A stretch of 64,000 nucleotides of DNA from Alternaria dauci (lineage: Eukaryota; Ascomycota; Dothideomycetes; Pleosporales; Pleosporaceae): the NCBI RefSeq assembly GCF_042100115.1, contig NC_091274.1:2852001-2916000 (forward strand), given 5' to 3'. Numbering within the stretch: position 1 is the stretch's first letter; each line of letters opens with the position of its first letter. A program made the position numbers and the translations under genes. This document shows positions 20,404-30,313 of the stretch, one piece after another. The notes under the pieces were generated by a model that saw only the letters and a program-made list of their open reading frames with translations, did no database searches and was not told the origin of the DNA.

Positions 20404-20754
20404 GATTGAGTGTATTTAGAAGTAAGTTGGAGGAAAGTGCGAAAGGCTGATTGTCTGTGCAGAAGTCAAGCGGTTCCAAAGACGACTGCTAAGTCTAGAT
20501 TTTAATGTTGCGGAGGACTTGCAACGGTACGGTGTACGAGTGAACACTAGGTTGATGGGGTCGCACGGAAGCACGTGGTCTTCGCCGCGGCTTCCTGCCC
20601 GTTTCGTAGGCGGTCAAGCTAGCGCGCGCTAAAATGTTTCTGCGCCCAGAGTTCGCAGTGTACGAATTATTTTCTGGGAAGCTTTGACGTCTGATCTTCT
20701 GCGCCGCCAAAGATCAAAACACCCTCTCACAACCCATCTTAGAACTTGTGCGAA
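20404..20754. promoter_or_regulatory. Divergent promoter region of the HSBP1-like gene and ebp2
   Basis: 351 bases separate the two start codons, which point away from each other, so both promoters must be here. No clear TATA box; G+C-rich patches (for example around 20580-20640) suggest TATA-less housekeeping promoters. Confidence 0.55.
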
Positions 20755-22111
20755 ATGGCGAAAAGCAAGCTCAAGGCCGCGCTCGACAATTACCAAGGCC
20801 GCAACATCAAGCTCGAGAAGCAGCGCAAGCACGAGAAGCAGGCGCACAAGCAAAAGGAAAAGCGCAAAGCCGAGAAGGCCGAGGAGAATGGCGATGAGGA
20901 TGCTGAGGAGGGAGGTGTGCCTGTGCCTCTGGATGAGGTAGAGGTCAAGGTCAATGGCAAGACGAAGAACTCGAAGAAGGACAAGAAGACCGACGCAAAG
21001 CCTGCAAAGGCTGCGCCCGCGGTCAAGGAGCCTGAATGGGAGACGGATGAGGAAGACGATGACGACGCGAGTGACGACGATGATGCGACTGAGCGACCTG
21101 CGATTGACCTTTCTCACCTCGACGACAGCGAGAGTGACATCAGCTCCGACGAAGAAGAGTTGCAGGCTGAGGATGCAGCCGACGAGGCCGCAGCCGAGGC
21201 CGAGGACGCCGAGGACGATGACGAGGAAGACGAAGAGGACGAGGACGAGGACGATATCGCGCTCTCTGATCTAGACTCCATCGCGTCAGAGGACAAGGGT
21301 GACATCATCCCTCACCAGCGCCTCACCATCAACAACACTGCTGCGCTCACCGCAGCCTTGACCCGCATACAACTCCCTTACTCGAAGCTCGCTTTCTCCG
21401 AGTACCAGTCCGTAACCACCGATGAACCCGTCGAGATTGCCGACGTCGAAGACGACCTCAACCGTGAGCTCGCGTTCTACAAGCAATGCCTGTCGGGCGT
21501 CAAGGATGCGCGGAAAAAGCTGAAGAAGGAGGGCGTGCCATTCTCTCGACCGGCAGACTATTTCGCGGAAATGGTCAAGAGCGACGAGCACATGGGCAAG
21601 ATCAAGCAGAAGCTGATTGACGCCGCAGCTGGCAAGAAGGCCGCGGCCGAGGCACGCAAGCAGAGAGACTTGAAGAAGTTTGGCAAGCAGGTCCAGGTCG
21701 CGAAGCTGCAGGAGCGCGCCAAGGAGAAGAAGGACACCATTGAGAAGATCCAGACTCTCAAGAGGAGTATGTACCACCTTTATCTGGGAACACTGATGAC
21801 GGTATGCTAACGAATATATAGAGCGACAGGGAGCCGATATCACAGCTACAAACGAGGAAGATCTCTTCGATGTCGCCGCTACCGCCGAGGACCCCAAAGA
21901 CAAACGCGGTCGCGGTGCCGACGGCAAGGCCTTCAACAAGCGCGCAAAGAAGGACTCCAAGTACGGTTTCGGTGGCAAGAAGCGTCACGCCAAGAGCAAC
22001 ACCGCGGAATCCAGTGCAGACGGCAGTGGTTTCTCAGCTCGCAGGATGAAGGGCAAGCCGAGCGGTGCGAGCAAACGACCTGGCAAGGACAAGAGGGCAA
22101 AGAGACATTAG
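20755..22111 (+). CDS. ebp2: rRNA processing protein Ebp2
   Basis: Nucleolar protein of 433 residues from exons 20755-21766 and 21822-22111 (intron 55 bases). Ebp2 is required for pre-rRNA processing and assembly of the 60S ribosomal subunit. The N-terminal third has Lys-rich helices and then long Asp/Glu runs. The conserved core begins about residue 195 and includes ELAFYKQCLSGVKDARKKL, the VPFSRPADYFAEMVKSDEHM block and a long basic coiled region (RKQRDLKKFGKQVQVAKLQER). The C-terminus carries KYGFGGKKRHAKSNTAESS and a basic tail, typical of the family. Confidence 0.95.
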
Positions 22112-22708
22112 GTGACGTAGTCGTATGGAAGGCCGAGTGACGCGATCAGGTCACTTTCTGCATGCGTATGGCGCTCTGGCGTTCAGGGACTGAGTATAAA
22201 AGCCCAATATGTATTCTATGAGGCGGATTGTCTTTACTTCACTAGGAGATACCAATGCACAATCGTACAGTCATCTCAAGTCACACCGAACCTGCGCTAA
22301 CCTAACGTTCTATCATTCCGAACATGAGACCAGACGGCTACACGGCGCCGACTTCGCGTCATATCACATGTCATCGGGCGCCGCGGAGACATTTGCGCCG
22401 TTGGTAGCGGTCTACTGGCGCCTGATACTGGACCCGGAATGCCACCGCCGCTGGCCTTGCCTTCACTGCGGATGCGCAAGATAGAGGGGGAAACGTCATC
22501 TAGCAAACGCGCGCAGGCAGCAACGCCCGTGGCTGCTAATCCTGTATACATATCCTACGTCACTCACCTTTATGAGATCCCCAGGTACTGTTCTCGACGA
22601 TATATCCTCGACAACAACAACCACATACTCGACTACAACACAAGTCCTCGTCTGCCTCCACTACTTCAATTGCTCCGACGACTTCAGCCACTTCCCCATC
22701 CTCCCACA
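22112..22708. other. Intergenic, no gene seen
   Basis: The region holds the 3' UTR of ebp2 and the leader of the next gene. The frame of the next gene extends upstream to 22439, but that part lacks the composition of its body, so I treat it as leader. Confidence 0.5.
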
Positions 22709-23542
22709 ATGCCCAACGACCTCTTCTTCGAAGGCGACGCTGAACTCACACCCTTCTCACCGCCATCCAAACCACGCACTGGCTTCCAAAAGCCTTCCGA
22801 TATCCTCGACGCTCCCGCCCCCGAACCCAACACAATCTGGTACCTCTCCATCATCAAACCGCACGTCGATTCGCACGAGATCCTCGGCCCAACCAAGGCC
22901 TTCAGGCACCTCCTCCCCCGCATCGAAGCCATCGTCAGCAACTCGCCCTCCGCCATCGACAAGCTCGAAGAGCTAAAAGCAACCGAAGATGTCTGGGGCG
23001 AACTAGAAATAAACGAGGACTTCTTCATTAACGGATTCGACATCTTTGTTGTCGAGGGACAAAGGAATACATATACAGTTTTGAAAATCACGCGCGAAGT
23101 TGACCAGGAAGTGTACGATATCCTCCCCGCGCCCGTCTACACAGTTGTATCCTCTGGCCCCCTGGAGCACGCTCCTGTTCCGTCGAAACTCAGATCCTCT
23201 TTTTCCTCCTCGGCTTCAGCCGCCAAGTCCTCTCCGGTAATGCTGTCCTCCAAGTTCACGCCCGGCAAACCAAAAGGGTATGCAGTCACTACCCAGCTGC
23301 ACGGCTCCTTTGTTGAGCGAGCTGCTGCCAAGGAAACAGCCAAACATGTCATGACTGTTCTCCTTTTGGATGAAGAGAATGTGAATGAGACGAAGAGGTG
23401 GGAGAAGGGGACGAAAGGTGGTGGTATCCTGATAGCCATGAATCCGACGATGGTGTGGGAGGTCAAGGTTTTGTATGCGGATGATCCGGTTGGGAGGGCG
23501 CAGACAGAAAGAGAGAGGCTGGAGGAGGTGTTTGTTTTGTGA
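22709..23542 (+). CDS. Conserved hypothetical protein
   Basis: Single-exon frame of 277 residues starting MPNDLFFEGDAELTPFSPPS. No signal peptide or membrane segment. Short motifs that look structured are NTIWYLSIIKPHVDSHEILG, an acidic helix with WGELEINEDFFINGFDIFVVEG, and near the C-terminus GGGILIAMNPTMVWEVKVLY. The middle contains a low-complexity Ser/Ala segment. I do not recognise a family. Strong codon-like composition and a frame open without interruption support a real gene. A longer in-frame start at 22439 is possible. Confidence 0.7.
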   Translation: MPNDLFFEGDAELTPFSPPSKPRTGFQKPSDILDAPAPEPNTIWYLSIIKPHVDSHEILGPTKAFRHLLPRIEAIVSNSPSAIDKLEELKATEDVWGELEINEDFFINGFDIFVVEGQRNTYTVLKITREVDQEVYDILPAPVYTVVSSGPLEHAPVPSKLRSSFSSSASAAKSSPVMLSSKFTPGKPKGYAVTTQLHGSFVERAAAKETAKHVMTVLLLDEENVNETKRWEKGTKGGGILIAMNPTMVWEVKVLYADDPVGRAQTERERLEEVFVL

Positions 23543-23794
23543 GGGGGATAGGGTGGCGGGGAGGTTTTCGGTGGGTGGTGAGAGGTCAGATGGTAAGGTG
23601 GCGAGGTGGTGAGGAACTTCTGGGTGTGGGATGTGAGTTGAAATGGGAAGGTGCTGGAGGTATGAGGTGATCCTGGGTCTAATATCTGGTTTCAGACGAG
23701 AAGATGGTGATGCTGTGAGAATCTTCTGGGTGGCGTATGGAGTTTGAGACGGAAAGCTTTGGTGTCTTGACAGTAGACAGGAGTGTCCATGAAT

Positions 23795-24091
23795 TCAGAG
23801 TTTTGGCTTCTCATTTGGGCATGTTGCAGACTCTTCTTTAGTCTCTTGTATCTCGAGACGCTCCATCTGCATAACGGTGATTTGTTCAGGTGTGAGAAAG
23901 CGGCCGTCTGGGCCTCGTGGTCGGCGCATGCATCCTGCGATCCTGCCGGGGTTGTACGTCTTCTCTTTCCGTGAAAGAGCGAGGTGAGTGGTGAGCTTTT
24001 GGCGGGCAAGTCGTCTCTTTTGGATGCGGTCTTGTTGCTTTGCGTTGAGATTGTTGGTAGGTACCTGCTCTTGCTCGGTGGTTGCTGACAT
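23795..24091 (-). CDS. Mini HAP2/NF-YA-like protein, degenerate DNA-contact segment
   Basis: Single-exon frame of 98 residues. It is almost nothing but a CBF-B/NF-YA-like domain: NAKQQDRIQKRRLARQKL (residues about 16-34) matches the helix A1 that binds the HAP3/HAP5 dimer, and MRRPRGPDGRFLTPEQI (about 56-72) matches the end of the DNA-binding A2 segment. The part between them, normally carrying the His/Arg-rich SRHxHA contact residues, reads NPGRIAGC and is about two residues shorter. The Gln-rich activation region of true HAP2 is absent. It could be a divergent paralog that still joins the CCAAT complex without proper DNA contact, or a relic. Function is inference. Confidence 0.7.
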   Translation of the reverse strand: MSATTEQEQVPTNNLNAKQQDRIQKRRLARQKLTTHLALSRKEKTYNPGRIAGCMRRPRGPDGRFLTPEQITVMQMERLEIQETKEESATCPNEKPKL

Positions 24092-25691
24092 GACGACTGA
24101 CCGCTTTCGCTACAGGAAATGAGACGGTAAGAAAACGTCAATGCTGGAATATAAAATGAGGTTATTGAAAGTTCCCTCGACAGACAAAGTACTCTGCACT
24201 GTTTGATAGAAGCAAACTGCGGGTATGAGACAATGAGAAAATCAATACAATAGTGCAGCCACATGTTTGTTAGTGATGACGTATGACAGGGTCAGGCGAC
24301 GCGGGGATGCCTTGCTTGTGACCAAACCTCACAACACCATCTTGTTGGACGGCGTGTCCACTCAAACCAGAACAACTGGTTCGCAGCAACCCGTCCTGCA
24401 TAGAGGAGATATCGTTGGATTAGACTCATGCGCTAGTGCAGCTACGGTGTCGGTAAGGAGTCTGACTTCACGCCACAAACCGATCGCTTCCGGTCCTTCC
24501 CCTTGAAGCCCCACTCTGTAATTACCACGGGAGTGGAGCGGAAGAGTGCCAAGCCACGCTGCACTGCCACGCTTTGATTCCACAGAAAGATTACCGTCCG
24601 TGCTATGGAGGTCACTCGTCTTCGTGCTGACTCGAGACGCATGCGTTTTCGCGGCGCACAATCCGGCTGCAACTGAATCCCATGTCTCTTGATCAGGTTT
24701 ACCCTGATGAGACTGGCTCTAGCCGCTTCGGGAAAGTAAGCTAACATACGACGGCGATGGTCGTTAGCATTTTCGATCGCCTGATGTTCTTTCCTCTAAA
24801 GGAGGCGAACAAATACATGTCAACGACAAGGCTGACAGCAGTCGCATTGGGTAGCATTTCGCGACTGCAGCATCGCTTGAAATGAATCACAGGCCGAGGC
24901 AGAAACGCGCGATAGCTCGTCTCCCCACACGCCAATACATTGTCGATAAATTGCACCAGATTCTCCATGATGGTTCTAAGGCTGAATCGCAGGTAGAAGT
25001 TTGAATCGCTAACAATTCAAGAGATTCGATTACACCGGCTCAGAACTATGTGTGTAAACTCTTTCGTCCCAAAGGAGTGGGATTGGGAGGCTGAGTACGA
25101 ACTCGAACCCGCTTACCAATTTACTCTGTTAAGCGTGATCGCCGTGCTTTCCGTGAAGCTCTTCTTCGCAAGAAGAAGGTGTATCAGACTTCGCCTCTCT
25201 CAGCGCATGCGTTAGAAACCCCCAAAGATGGAAGCGAAAGCACTGAAGTAAACACGGATAGGCCGGCGTGGCTGTGTAAAACTCTTCTTGCAACATGCTG
25301 TCCAGAGCAGCAGACCGTGCTACGCTCCACTACCCATATCATCAGACGATACCGCCGTCAACCTTCTTGGAGGCAGTACAAATATCGTGTCATAACACAA
25401 TCATGACTATTAGCTGTAGTCAAGCCTTCTCTTCCCACGTCATCCCGAACAATATTAATACAGAGACCTCGCCTGTACTCTTCAGTTCAAGGTCACTCAC
25501 ATAGTCAAAGTCGGCTACTATAAGACTAAAACGTAACTATCATCAGATGAGTAGATTTTCACCTAGGAGTATTAGTCTTAGCATTACCATGTTGTGTATC
25601 TCTCCTTATCAGCAGTACATATGTAAAAAGCAAATAACCATAAAAGGAATGCTACACTGATGCTTCGTGGAACGGAGCCACACCCCCCTTA
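24092..25691. other. Intergenic, no supported gene
   Basis: 1.6 kb lies between the mini-HAP2 gene start and the HET gene stop. Several frames of 60-100 codons exist, none with motif, signal peptide or splice partner. The part at 25380-25690 is relatively AT-rich. A B-box-like GGTTCGAGT on the minus strand near 25100 does not fold into a tRNA. Confidence 0.5.
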
Positions 25692-28481
25692 CTATACGAG
25701 ATATATCCGTTCACGGTTATCCACTTTATCTTTGATAGCCTTCAGGATGAGCCGCTGCTGTAACACCCCACGCAGCCGCACCACCATTTCCATTGTCAAT
25801 ACGTGAACCCATAGTATGTTGAGGTTTTCCTCAAGCGTGAATGTCGGATCGATATCGAGATCTTTCAGGAGTGCCCAAGCGCTTGATATGATATAAGCCT
25901 GGCTGAAAGGCAGCACCCAAGCTTCCTTCGGTTGTTCCAACACAGCGTAGTGTTCTTCCTTCAGAATCGGGAACACGAAGCCATTTTTACGGTTCTCGAA
26001 ATACGCCCATATGAGAGCCGACTTTGATTCGCCAAGTTCGGATAGCGCCCTGTGGATACCCGCATAGTTTGTGCAGCAGTCTCGGTAGCGTTTCACCACA
26101 TTTCGCAAGTATGCAAGCATCTCTTCTTGTGAAGAAGCCACTGGCCGCCTGTATGCATGAACCCACTGGATACGAGCAGAAATTATCGCACTGTCGCGAT
26201 CGATGAAATAGTTTCCAGGAAACGCAGCGTCTAAAGGGTGGTAGCCATCTAACGGCGCTTGACTGAAGACCTCATTCTCAGCAACATAGTCCATGACATC
26301 TCCACATATCTCTCTCATAATGACTATGGTGGATGACCGGTGCTCATCGTCGAAACTTGTGCGGAACGGTATGCTGGTGGTCTGGCAGGCGTCACATATT
26401 TGTGGGTATTCTTTCAACCAATTTTCCTGGGTCCTAGAACCTCGCGATGAGTTAGCGAAGGCGGGACCAGCGCATGTCCCAAAAAACAAAAGATCCATCA
26501 ACCAGTGCTCAACGATGTCTTCCGCAAAGATTGTCAGACGCTGATCGATGCTTCCTATGCTTTTGGGGCTAGTCAGCCCTGATCTTTCTGAGGAACCACC
26601 AATTATTCGAAACGAGCCATCGATACTATAGATCGTATCCGACTGCTCTCGCAACACGAGGCCTGCTCCCCAACTGGGTACATAATGCAGATGGATATCA
26701 TACCCTCGATGATCCCTGTCTTTAATGTCGAATCTCGCTGGGTTTATGAGTTGCAACCCTTGCACTAACGTCCCTTTGAAGTCCCTTAATTCTACATCAT
26801 TTACCGAGGCAGACAGTATGTGAATGACATCAAGAGACAACACACCAGTGGACGGTAAATGTCTCACTGGACACCCTGGTCTCGAAGTGGCAGGCTCGCG
26901 TTGCTTGTGCGCAGAGAGGCTACCGTCGTTTCTGGGCCTATAACTCAAGGCATGAGTTTGATTCCAGATATCATCATCGAGAGTCCATCCTCGCTGGAAC
27001 GGTCGGTGGTCATCGTTCCCAGGCTCTTTAAGCCAGTCACAACCGGAGGAAGGTAACGCCACGCATGAAGTATCGATCTTGAATGTCAGAGGCATTGGTG
27101 CGTATCCTTGGCTTGCATTTTGACGTGATCGCGGCGCCCAATCAGGTGCCCAGGAAGGCAGGAACGGAGTAATCTTGGGAAGTAGAGCAAGATGGAGTAT
27201 CTCCCAAGGCGCTGGTCGGGCCTGACCTCCCGAACTTGTAAGCCAGTACGCAGCCAAGCCTGTGTATAGCTGTTGTACGCTGATGTTGTAATCAACTTGC
27301 AGTTGGTCACGCTCTTGTTCAGTAACCAGTCCCATCAAGCCGTAAATGCGATCACGCAGATCCCCACAATGACAGTTCTGGGTGGCCAAAAGCAAGGAGA
27401 ATAGACCTTGGGCCCCTCGCTTCTGACCGATGTGCTTCAGCCAGTTTCCAGCAACCTCGGTTCTCTTTGTAGGAATCGAGGTATTGAACTTTGATAGAAG
27501 GTCCTCCAGGTGCATAGTACGGTTGCCAAAAGTTACACTAGCTGATTTGCTAAGCATGACTTCTTGAATCACCCAAATGCGCGAAAAGTAAGGCGTTCGC
27601 AAGATCGCGTTGGAGTTGACATCAGGACTCCGGGTGGATTCACCAGGAAGTCGATCGATTTTCTGAGGCAAAGCCATGGCATTTTCCGCTCCGTGGTTGC
27701 TGTCGCCTAGATACACGAGGACCCTGGCTGCAGAGGTGTATATGTCTCTCATCAGCGACACTTGATGTCCGCGCTCTCTCAAGTCGAATTGATTGATGCA
27801 AATCGCATCGACCCAAACGAGACGGTCAATAGGAGTTCTGAAACGCCGAAGCGCCGCCAAACAATTCGTTGTAACTGGCAATACATCGTACTGTGGGCCG
27901 AGAAAGATGGTCTTGCACAAGGAAGAATCACCCTTTGAGTCTGCCCAAGTATACGAGAAAGCCTCGAAAATGGGTCGACAGGGATCGCGAAGTCGGTGAA
28001 TCTCCAGGGTGCCGCAGATGGGATCGCTGGTATCTGCGCTACCGTGAAGGCGCAGAAGACGAATCGAGTCCGTATTCGGAAGACGCGAATAGATGCCCCG
28101 AAACAATGGATCTGGTCCACTTTGGCTCGGTGGCTGCTGCAGCGGGGATTGCTGGTCAGATTGCAGCGCCGTTCGCAATGGTCGGACTGAAGTGGTACCA
28201 GCCCATTGGTCAATGTTCGGAAGTATACGAGCCAACAGCTCCGAGTCCTCAGCATCTCCACTCTGAGGCTGAGAGAGCAGTCCTGGAGGCCATGTGCATA
28301 CCAGCTTTGACCGTGGTGTGTCCGGCGGGGGCGCGGGTGGGGAAATCGGATGGACAGGCACTAGCCTGGGCGCCCTGCGCTCACATTTGCGGCACCCTGG
28401 CTGTCCGTCTTCCCACTCCAGATCCAGCGTTGCGCACGTCGCATCATGCCATGCCATGAGAGCAAATTTTACAATCTCCAC
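25692..28481 (-). CDS. HET domain (heterokaryon incompatibility) protein
   Basis: Single-exon protein of 929 residues. The HET domain spans about residues 165-315, with FEAFSYTWADSKGD, an LPVTTNCLAALRRFR block, the hallmark RLVWVDAICINQFDLRERGHQV, and IYTSAARVLVYLGDS followed by the downstream RIWVIQEVML. HET proteins trigger cell death when incompatible hyphae fuse and are related to TIR-like domains. The N-terminal 150 residues contain a short Cys-containing part (CRKCER) and a Pro-rich linker. The C-terminal 600 residues have no NACHT, ankyrin or WD40 repeats that I can see, so this belongs to the group with a long uncharacterised C-terminus. Such genes vary greatly between strains. Confidence 0.92.
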   Translation of the reverse strand: MEIVKFALMAWHDATCATLDLEWEDGQPGCRKCERRAPRLVPVHPISPPAPPPDTPRSKLVCTWPPGLLSQPQSGDAEDSELLARILPNIDQWAGTTSVRPLRTALQSDQQSPLQQPPSQSGPDPLFRGIYSRLPNTDSIRLLRLHGSADTSDPICGTLEIHRLRDPCRPIFEAFSYTWADSKGDSSLCKTIFLGPQYDVLPVTTNCLAALRRFRTPIDRLVWVDAICINQFDLRERGHQVSLMRDIYTSAARVLVYLGDSNHGAENAMALPQKIDRLPGESTRSPDVNSNAILRTPYFSRIWVIQEVMLSKSASVTFGNRTMHLEDLLSKFNTSIPTKRTEVAGNWLKHIGQKRGAQGLFSLLLATQNCHCGDLRDRIYGLMGLVTEQERDQLQVDYNISVQQLYTGLAAYWLTSSGGQARPAPWEILHLALLPKITPFLPSWAPDWAPRSRQNASQGYAPMPLTFKIDTSCVALPSSGCDWLKEPGNDDHRPFQRGWTLDDDIWNQTHALSYRPRNDGSLSAHKQREPATSRPGCPVRHLPSTGVLSLDVIHILSASVNDVELRDFKGTLVQGLQLINPARFDIKDRDHRGYDIHLHYVPSWGAGLVLREQSDTIYSIDGSFRIIGGSSERSGLTSPKSIGSIDQRLTIFAEDIVEHWLMDLLFFGTCAGPAFANSSRGSRTQENWLKEYPQICDACQTTSIPFRTSFDDEHRSSTIVIMREICGDVMDYVAENEVFSQAPLDGYHPLDAAFPGNYFIDRDSAIISARIQWVHAYRRPVASSQEEMLAYLRNVVKRYRDCCTNYAGIHRALSELGESKSALIWAYFENRKNGFVFPILKEEHYAVLEQPKEAWVLPFSQAYIISSAWALLKDLDIDPTFTLEENLNILWVHVLTMEMVVRLRGVLQQRLILKAIKDKVDNRERIYLV

Positions 28482-30313
28482 AGCGTAGACGAGGATCGTT
28501 CAGGAGGGACGATGGCAAGGCAGTCGAGGAAGGCTGAAGGATTGCGGTGGTGAGAGCTGCCCCGCCAACCCCGCGGTCATTGGCCAGCCTTGCTGCATTG
28601 CCTTGCATTGTGTCAGCGCGAAGTCGGGCAAGCACCTAAAACCTATGTTGGTGATAAGCAGATAAGCAGACGTCTGTTCCAACAAGAACAAATCTCGGTA
28701 CCCAGAGATTCGCAGAGAGTCACCGCTGTTCGACTGATCAAATGACTGCGCCATGCAGCTGCAGAGGCATTGAACGCTTCCATTTCAGCACCTCAAGCCA
28801 CCATGCATTGTGTCATGCTGGAGCGAGGAAACGCGGGGAGCGAAAGCATAAACGTTGTAGAATGTTGGGTACGCGCGGTACCAATTCTGGGACCGAAAAT
28901 AGGTGCATGTGGGGTCATGTGCTGAGCTGGGGGCATGGTGAAACGTCGGGACAGCAAAGGTCGGAGTAGGCGACAAAGCTTTGTCATGTAGTTGCTCGTT
29001 TGGAGTGGAGACGCTGAAGATTTTCTCTCGCTTCAGGTCGAGGACATGGGGCAGAATTCTTTTCCACGTTAAGCTCCTCGGGGGAAGTCACTAGCGCGAT
29101 CTAGAGCCAATCAGAATTGTGGGCTGATCGGAGCAAAGCCTGGGGAGCTCTCCGCGTGATTGGCACCGACCCACGTGATGGCAAAACCTCGGCATGCGCC
29201 TCCTCCTTCAGGTGGCTGTCATCATGACTACCACGGTCTACACGGCGCATAGAAGGGACTGGCCTTGAGCTTCCCACAGTCGGATGACATGCAGCCTCGC
29301 CTGAAGGAGTGGGCAAGGGCACCCTGGCTAGGGGACGCAACAGTCGGGACAGGATGGGGAGGCTGGTTGGTGGTGCTGGGGTAATTGCATTGACTCGCGG
29401 AGTCACACGCGCTTAATTAGGAGGTCCGACAGCGAGCGAGGTATCGGCTCGTATTGGCGGTCAGGCGTCCATGACCAACGACTTCATCATCAGCAGTTCA
29501 TGGTCATGACGGCCACTGTTGCATTAGCTCACCGCCACCAGGTCTTGATCTGGGGAAGAGACAAGAGGCGGTTGAAAGCACAGCACAGGCCATTTGCCTC
29601 GGCGCATGGTCAGCTCAGCATGGCCGCGGGCTCGAGTACAGTACCATTGAGTACTGTAGACGTAGGCGGCGCTGGCGGAGGCAGCCGAGGATAGGGCGCC
29701 GCAGACCTGGTATTGGGGGCTAGGGCCGTTACGGCCTTGGGTGCTCCAGGCGCACGTTAGCCGGCTCCATGGGCCGCAACAGACTCCATGGGCGAGGATG
29801 GTGGGGTCTAGTCAAGTGGGAACCCATAGTCGGGGAACACCTCACGTGCGGCTCTGAAAAGCTGCAAGCGATCTAGATTGTAAATAACGCGGTCGGTGCG
29901 CTGTTTGCCAAGGGCGAATTATAGCCGGTGCAAATGCCGGTCCGACACTTGTCAAATTGCTAGGCTAGTCGGGCCTGGAGACGGAGCTGGCCAGGGCCAA
30001 AACGCGGGCGACCATACCCCAGATGGCCAGTGGCGCACACCTTTCACCGCGGCCGCCAGGCTAATGCACCCAATTGAAGCCGAGCACAGACGCCCACTAA
30101 CGGAGATGCAATGCTACCTAGCCATTTCTGCGGTACGCTTGTTGCGCAGAACAGCTAGATCTCAATCTCCAGCGCTCTTAATAACCCGCACTGCACCCCG
30201 TTCACTTCACCTCTTCGTCCAAGGCCGCTTGCAAGTTCTACCTGCACAGCTTCAGATAGAGCGAGCGCTTCGTCAACTTCCCCTGCCTACACCTTTGCTC
30301 CACCACAGCAAAC
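28482..30313. other. Long divergent intergenic region (HET / hexose transporter)
   Basis: 1.8 kb lies between the divergently transcribed HET gene and the sugar transporter. Frames of 60-160 codons occur without family features. A perfect inverted repeat is annotated separately. The last 150 bases before the transporter start are pyrimidine-rich, typical of strongly expressed fungal genes. Confidence 0.5.
29637..29658. promoter_or_regulatory. Perfect 8-bp inverted repeat upstream of the hexose transporter
   Basis: TACAGTAC, a six-base spacer, then GTACTGTA form a perfect dyad about 660 bases upstream of the transporter start. Such dyads can be sites for dimeric regulators, but the owner is unknown. 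Confidence 0.35.

Noticed and set aside
21286..21978. 230-codon minus-strand frame opposite ebp2
   Set aside because: Antisense shadow crossing the ebp2 intron; no independent support.
25080..25130. tRNA-like B-box (GGTTCGAGT) on the minus strand
   Set aside because: Flanking bases do not form the T-stem and no acceptor stem or A-box could be aligned.
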